Assembly: GCA_021202325.1 (NCBI GenBank) | Contig: JAJQDF010000222.1 | Span: 1 to 9,257 of the forward strand | Reading direction: 5' to 3' | Source of the DNA: Clostridiales bacterium | GTDB taxonomy: Bacteria > Bacillota > Clostridia > Lachnospirales > Anaerotignaceae | DNA length: 9,257 nt | Part shown: piece by piece, positions 5,927 through 9,257 of the stretch | How the letters are laid out: every line of letters starts with the position of its first letter | How positions within the stretch are numbered: position 1 is the stretch's first letter | Program-made: the position numbers and the translations under genes | Notes under the pieces: generated by a model | Database searches by the model: none | The model's input: the letters and a program-made list of their open reading frames with translations, nothing else | What the model was told of the DNA's origin: nothing

Positions 5927-6775
5927 TTAATTATTGAGCATCTCTGCGGCCTTTACAACGTGCTTTGCCAAAACAGATGTTGTTACCGCACCGGTGCCTC
6001 CCGGAACCGGTGTTATGTTCTCGACAATAGGCTCCACGTTCTCAAAGTCAACATCGCCGCAGAGCTTTCCGTTTTCATCCACATTTATTCCAACATCGAT
6101 GACAGTCATTCCTTCCTTTACGAAGTCAGCCTTAACCATCTTAGCCGAGCCTGCCGCCGCAATGAGTATATCGGCCTCGGAAGCTTCCTTGGCAAGCTCC
6201 TTTGTTCTGGTGTGGCATACGGTCACTGTGGCGTTCCTTGCCAAAAGCAGAAGCGCAAGGGGTTTTCCAACTATCATGGAACGGCCTATAACCTTGCATT
6301 TCTTTCCGGTAAGGTCCATGCCCATCCAGTCCAATATTTCAATTACACCCTCGGCTGTGCAAGGTGCAAAGCCTGTTTTGTCATTGGCAAGTATTTTGTA
6401 CATATTCATAGGGCTTATGGCATCCACATCCTTCAGAGGATTTATCATTGCCTTTATGGGCTCTATGGAAAGGCTCTTCGGAAGGGGCTGAAGTATAAGT
6501 ATACCGTGAACCGTTGAGTCATTGTTTATTTTGCTGAATTCCTTTTCAAAATCTGCCTGGGATATTCCTTCATCAAAGGCGCAGATTCGGCAGGCAATGC
6601 CGTTTTTGTCCATTCTTTTTACGGCGCCCTTCTGGTAGGAAAGCTGACTTCCGTCCTCGCCGACTCTGATTATGGCAAGGCAGGGTTCTATGCCGTTATT
6701 CTTTAGCGCTTCCGCTCTTTTTATAATTTCCTCGCCCATTGCCTCGGCAACCTGGGCTCCTTTTATTACCGGCAT
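5927..6775 (-). CDS. folD: FolD-family methylene-THF dehydrogenase lacking cyclohydrolase residues
   Basis: Encodes 282 residues of the FolD family, normally both NAD(P)-dependent 5,10-methylene-THF dehydrogenase and 5,10-methenyl-THF cyclohydrolase. Seen: substrate domain 1-140 with SYQKGAVKR, KDVDAISP and GFAPCTAEG; Rossmann domain with VIGRSMIVGKPLALLLL (about 162-178) and the C-terminal PVPGGTGAVTTSVLAKH. Aligned by hand to E. coli FolD with a constant offset of 3, Y50 is kept (Y47) and D121 is kept (D118). However, the catalytic K54 is Ala (A51) and Q98 is Leu (L95, in GILILQPLP). Those two residues are needed for cyclohydrolase activity in studied bifunctional enzymes, so this one is probably dehydrogenase only (inference). 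The ATG at 6775 has AGGAGG at 6783-6788, seven bases upstream, and overlaps the fchA end by 10 bases. FchA directly upstream can supply the missing step. Confidence 0.95.
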   Translation of the reverse strand: MPVIKGAQVAEAMGEEIIKRAEALKNNGIEPCLAIIRVGEDGSQLSYQKGAVKRMDKNGIACRICAFDEGISQADFEKEFSKINNDSTVHGILILQPLPKSLSIEPIKAMINPLKDVDAISPMNMYKILANDKTGFAPCTAEGVIEILDWMGMDLTGKKCKVIGRSMIVGKPLALLLLARNATVTVCHTRTKELAKEASEADILIAAAGSAKMVKADFVKEGMTVIDVGINVDENGKLCGDVDFENVEPIVENITPVPGGTGAVTTSVLAKHVVKAAEMLNN

Positions 6776-7404
6776 TTCAAGCCCTCCTCTACACTGGCGA
6801 AAATCTCATCGGCAAGCATTGACGAATCCAGATTGAGCTTCTCGGCCTTGGCATTGTATTCCTCGGCAAGCTCCCTGTCCTTCATTGTCTTTGTGTTTAT
6901 GAACACGTTCATGGAGGCGCCAAGCACCGCCGTTCTCGCAAACTGTGACGCAACTCCGGCATCACTTACGGCCATAACACTGCCCTTTAGAGCAAGCTCC
7001 TTCACAATTTTGAGGATCTCATAGCCCTTTCCCATTATTTCCAGAGGAACCTGGCAGGCTGATTTGAGAACCGAAGCCATTACCTTTTCCTTCTCGGCCT
7101 TTTCCTCCGGCGTTGAAGAAGGAAGAGAATAGGCCGCCGCCAAGGGTGCAAAGACCTCCGCATCCTTTTCTATAAGCTCAAGCATATCGTCTCTGAGCTT
7201 TTCCAGTGCTGCAAGATATTCCTTTATTTCAGGCTCAACGGCGGCATATTTTTTCTTGCCCACCGTCAAGTTAGACACCATCATTCCCAGGGAAGCGCCT
7301 GCCGCCCCTGCAAGAGCCGACGCACCGCCGCCGCCCGGTGTAGGAGCACCGCTTGAAAGCTCGTCAAACCATTCTTTGTTTATCTTTGTTCCCAATGTAC
7401 TCAC
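6766..7404 (-). CDS. fchA: FchA, methenyl-THF cyclohydrolase / cyclodeaminase family
   Basis: Encodes 212 residues of the formiminotransferase-cyclodeaminase C-terminal family. Members either remove ammonia from 5-formimino-THF or hydrolyse 5,10-methenyl-THF to 10-formyl-THF. Seen: the N-terminal signature PTPGGGGASALAGAAGASLG at 21-40, SNLTVGKKKY at 44-53, D81 with AF nearby in the helical core, and SDAGVASQFA at 147-156. The helical build and length (about 200-215) fit. Position between fhs and folD, together with a FolD lacking cyclohydrolase residues, favours the cyclohydrolase role; no histidine-degradation gene is present to favour cyclodeaminase. The start is a GTG at 7404, 9 bases after the fhs stop, with only a weak purine-rich stretch (GATGGG) in front. 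Coupling to fhs translation is likely. It overlaps folD by 10 bases. Confidence 0.93.
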   Translation of the reverse strand: MSTLGTKINKEWFDELSSGAPTPGGGGASALAGAAGASLGMMVSNLTVGKKKYAAVEPEIKEYLAALEKLRDDMLELIEKDAEVFAPLAAAYSLPSSTPEEKAEKEKVMASVLKSACQVPLEIMGKGYEILKIVKELALKGSVMAVSDAGVASQFARTAVLGASMNVFINTKTMKDRELAEEYNAKAEKLNLDSSMLADEIFASVEEGLKCR

Positions 7405-7413
7405 CTGCCCATC

Positions 7414-9087
7414 TTAGAATAATCCTGCAATTCTGCCGTTTTCGTCCACATCGACCTTTTCAGCCGCAGGAACCTTAGGAAGGCCGGGCATTGTCATAAC
7501 ATCACCAGTAAGAACAACTATGAATCCGGCACCGGCCGAAACCTTCATATTTCTTACAGTAACTCTAAAGCCTTCGGGACGTCCCATCTTTGTAGGATCA
7601 TCTGAAAGTGAGTACTGTGTTTTTGCCATACATACGGGACAGCTTCCAAAGCCGAGGGCAGTGAGTCTGTCCATTTCCTTCCTTGCCGCAGGTGTAAAGT
7701 CTACTCCGTCGCCGCCGTAAACCTTTGTAACAACAGCGTTTATCTTTTCTTCAATGCTCATGTCATCGTCATAAGCGAATCTGAAATTGTTTTCGCCCTC
7801 CTCGGCAAGTCTTACAACCTCCTTAGCAAGGTCAATTCCGCCGTCTCCGCCTTTGCCCCAAACCTCCGAAAGGGCAACGTTTACGCCAAGCTCTCTGCAC
7901 TTTGTTTCGATAAGCTTAAGCTCTTCCTCATCGTCTGTGGGGAATCTGTTGATTGCAACAACTGCCGGAAGTCCGTAAACCTGAGTAATATTTTCGATAT
8001 GCTTAAGAAGGTTCGGAAGTCCTGCCTCAAGAGCCTCAAGATTCTTTGCACCAAGCTCTGTCTTGGGCACTCCGCCGTGCATCTTGAGCGCCTTAACCGT
8101 GGCAACGATAACAACTGCATCGGGCTTAAGTCCTGCCTTACGACATTTTATGTCAAGGAACTTCTCCGCTCCCAGGTCTGCGCCGAAGCCTGCCTCGGTT
8201 ACAACATAGTCCGCCAGCTTCATAGCAAGCTTTGTGGCCGTTATGCTGTTGCATCCATGGGCAATATTTGCAAAGGGACCGCCGTGAACGATGGCCGGAT
8301 TGTGCTCCAATGTCTGTACAAGATTGGGCTTTATGGCATCCTTAAGAAGAGCTGCCATTGCGCCCTGGGCATTGAGCTGTCCTGCCGTTACGGGTTTATC
8401 ATCCCTTGTATATCCTACAATAATATTTGAAAGTCTTTCCTTAAGGTCATTTATATCCTTGGAAAGGCAGAGAATAGCCATAATTTCCGAAGCAACGGTA
8501 ATGTCAAATCCGTCCTCACGGGGAACTCCGTTTACCTTTCCGCCAATGCCGCAGACAATGTTTCTAAGCTGTCTGTCGTTCATATCGACACAGCGTTTCC
8601 ATGTTATCTTTCTTACATCAATTCCGAGGGCATTTCCTTGGAAAATATGGTTATCTATCATTGCTGCAAGAAGGTTGTTTGCGGCGCCTATTGCATGGAA
8701 ATCCCCTGTAAAATGAAGATTTATGTCCTCCATGGGCACTATCTGGGCATAGCCGCCGCCGGCTGCTCCGCCCTTAACGCCGAATACCGGGCCGAGAGAA
8801 GGCTCTCTGAGTGCAACGATAGTATTTTTGCCTATTTTATTGAGTGCATCGCCAAGTCCTACCGATGTTGTCGTCTTTCCCTCTCCGGCAGGGGTAGGTG
8901 TAATGGCTGTAACTAATATAAGCTTAGCCTTGTCAGGCTTTGAATCGAATTTTCTGTAGTCAATTTTGGCCTTATATTTGCCGTAGAACTCAATGTCATC
9001 CTTTGTAAGCCCTATTTTTTCGGCTATCTGTTCAATAGGTTCAAGCTCAGTTTCCTGCGCAATTTCTATATCGCTTTTGTATCCCAT
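7414..9087 (-). CDS. fhs: Formate--tetrahydrofolate ligase
   Basis: Encodes 557 residues, the usual length for 10-formyl-THF synthetase, which joins formate to THF using ATP in the cytoplasm. It feeds the methyl branch of the Wood-Ljungdahl route and purine or formyl-Met synthesis. Seen: the nucleotide-binding loop [18 protein letters not shown] (about 63-80), the family signature [20 protein letters not shown] followed by [20 protein letters not shown], and later [14 protein letters not shown] and [13 protein letters not shown]. All are complete, with no truncation or frameshift. The ATG at 9087 has AAAGGAG at 9097-9103, nine bases upstream. It is the first gene of the - strand run and has the only good promoter candidate, so it probably drives expression of fchA, folD and maybe the genes below them. 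Confidence 0.98.
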   Translation of the reverse strand: MGYKSDIEIAQETELEPIEQIAEKIGLTKDDIEFYGKYKAKIDYRKFDSKPDKAKLILVTAITPTPAGEGKTTTSVGLGDALNKIGKNTIVALREPSLGPVFGVKGGAAGGGYAQIVPMEDINLHFTGDFHAIGAANNLLAAMIDNHIFQGNALGIDVRKITWKRCVDMNDRQLRNIVCGIGGKVNGVPREDGFDITVASEIMAILCLSKDINDLKERLSNIIVGYTRDDKPVTAGQLNAQGAMAALLKDAIKPNLVQTLEHNPAIVHGGPFANIAHGCNSITATKLAMKLADYVVTEAGFGADLGAEKFLDIKCRKAGLKPDAVVIVATVKALKMHGGVPKTELGAKNLEALEAGLPNLLKHIENITQVYGLPAVVAINRFPTDDEEELKLIETKCRELGVNVALSEVWGKGGDGGIDLAKEVVRLAEEGENNFRFAYDDDMSIEEKINAVVTKVYGGDGVDFTPAARKEMDRLTALGFGSCPVCMAKTQYSLSDDPTKMGRPEGFRVTVRNMKVSAGAGFIVVLTGDVMTMPGLPKVPAAEKVDVDENGRIAGLF

Positions 9088-9155
9088 ATTACCTCTCTCC
9101 TTTACAAATCAACGCTGTCCGACTGTCATCTTAGTAGTATTCTCCATATTTGATA

Positions 9156-9185
9156 AGGATAACATATCCCGTAAACTCTTGTCAA
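9156..9185 (-). promoter_or_regulatory. Candidate sigma-A promoter for the fhs operon
   Basis: On the - strand a perfect TTGACA (9180-9185) is followed, after an 18-base spacer, by TATCCT (9156-9161), which matches the -10 consensus at four of six bases. Transcription would begin near 9149, giving a leader of roughly 60 bases before the fhs ATG. A stand-alone TATAAT at 9222-9227 lies further upstream but has no convincing -35 box. I saw no tetrahydrofolate riboswitch or other known leader element in the short 5' region. Confidence 0.5.
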
Positions 9186-9202
9186 CGGAGCAAATCTTAT
9201 AA

Positions 9203-9214
9203 GTGTGGACACAC
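9203..9214. promoter_or_regulatory. Small dyad upstream of the fhs promoter, possible operator
   Basis: GTGTG (9203-9207) and CACAC (9210-9214) form a 5-bp inverted repeat around GA, centred about 25 bases upstream of the TTGACA box. It lies inside a wider repeat CTTATAA (9196-9202) / TTATAAG (9223-9229). Two nested dyads beside a promoter could bind a regulator. I cannot name one, and repeats this short arise by chance. Confidence 0.3.
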
Positions 9215-9239
9215 AGCGCATATTATAAGAAATCGAAAA

Positions 9240-9257
9240 GCGAAAATGGTAATTCGC
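9240..9257 (-). terminator. Possible partial terminator of a gene beyond the window
   Basis: GCGAA and TTCGC (9240-9244 and 9253-9257) form a short stem that touches the window edge and may extend past it. On the - strand it is followed by CTTTTC-rich sequence, as a weak rho-independent terminator would be. If real, it would separate the fhs promoter from an upstream gene on the same strand. The stem is too short to be sure. Confidence 0.25.

Noticed and set aside
5873..6517. Open frames on the + strand opposite folD
   Set aside because: They are antisense shadows of a clear FolD gene and carry no family motifs.
9088..9160. Tetrahydrofolate riboswitch ahead of fhs
   Set aside because: The leader after the candidate promoter is only about 60 bases and shows no stems or conserved bases of the THF riboswitch class.
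9203..9214. DnaA box in the TGTGGACAC stretch
   Set aside because: It deviates from TGTGNATAA at the end, there is no cluster of boxes, and no replication gene is nearby.

Overview
The window looks like chromosomal DNA from an anaerobic Clostridia member (Firmicutes, Lachnospiraceae-like). The evidence is a RecU-type Holliday junction resolvase, an fhs-fchA-folD one-carbon cluster with a separate cyclohydrolase/cyclodeaminase-family protein, a short Gram-positive lipoprotein signal, and strong AAGGAGG-type ribosome binding sites. This placement is inference from gene content; no rRNA or other marker is present.

Layout. Bases 1-159 hold no confident gene but carry a cluster of perfect inverted repeats (15-102). 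One + strand gene follows, a D-2-hydroxyacid dehydrogenase (160-1125), ended by a rho-independent terminator whose T-run stops one base short of the next gene's stop codon. Everything from 1169 to 9087 is on the - strand. In transcription order it reads fhs (formate-THF ligase), fchA (methenyl-THF cyclohydrolase/cyclodeaminase family), folD (methylene-THF dehydrogenase), recU, a putative lipoprotein with a GH26-like barrel, tldD, tldE/pmbA, and a Bcp-type peroxiredoxin. Junctions range from a 10-base overlap to a 44-base gap and I see no internal terminator, so all eight genes may form one transcript. A candidate sigma-A promoter lies upstream of fhs in 9156-9185, with a small dyad further upstream.

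How the genes fit together. Fhs, FchA and FolD interconvert formate, 10-formyl-THF, 5,10-methenyl-THF and 5,10-methylene-THF, the folate part of the Wood-Ljungdahl methyl branch. The metF and acs genes needed to claim acetogenesis are not in the window. The most notable observation is that this FolD lacks two residues needed for cyclohydrolase chemistry (the Lys and Gln equivalent to E. coli K54 and Q98) while keeping the Asp equivalent to D121. The gene just upstream encodes a protein family that can supply cyclohydrolase activity. This suggests that the usual bifunctional enzyme is split between FchA and a dehydrogenase-only FolD. TldD and TldE form a heteromeric metalloprotease. RecU, the lipoprotein and the peroxiredoxin have no obvious pathway link to the folate genes.

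I see no phage, insertion sequence, CRISPR array, tRNA or rRNA. The window is mostly ordinary housekeeping DNA. The points worth a second look are the FolD/FchA split, the possibly inactive GH26-like lipoprotein, and the structured leader at the left edge.
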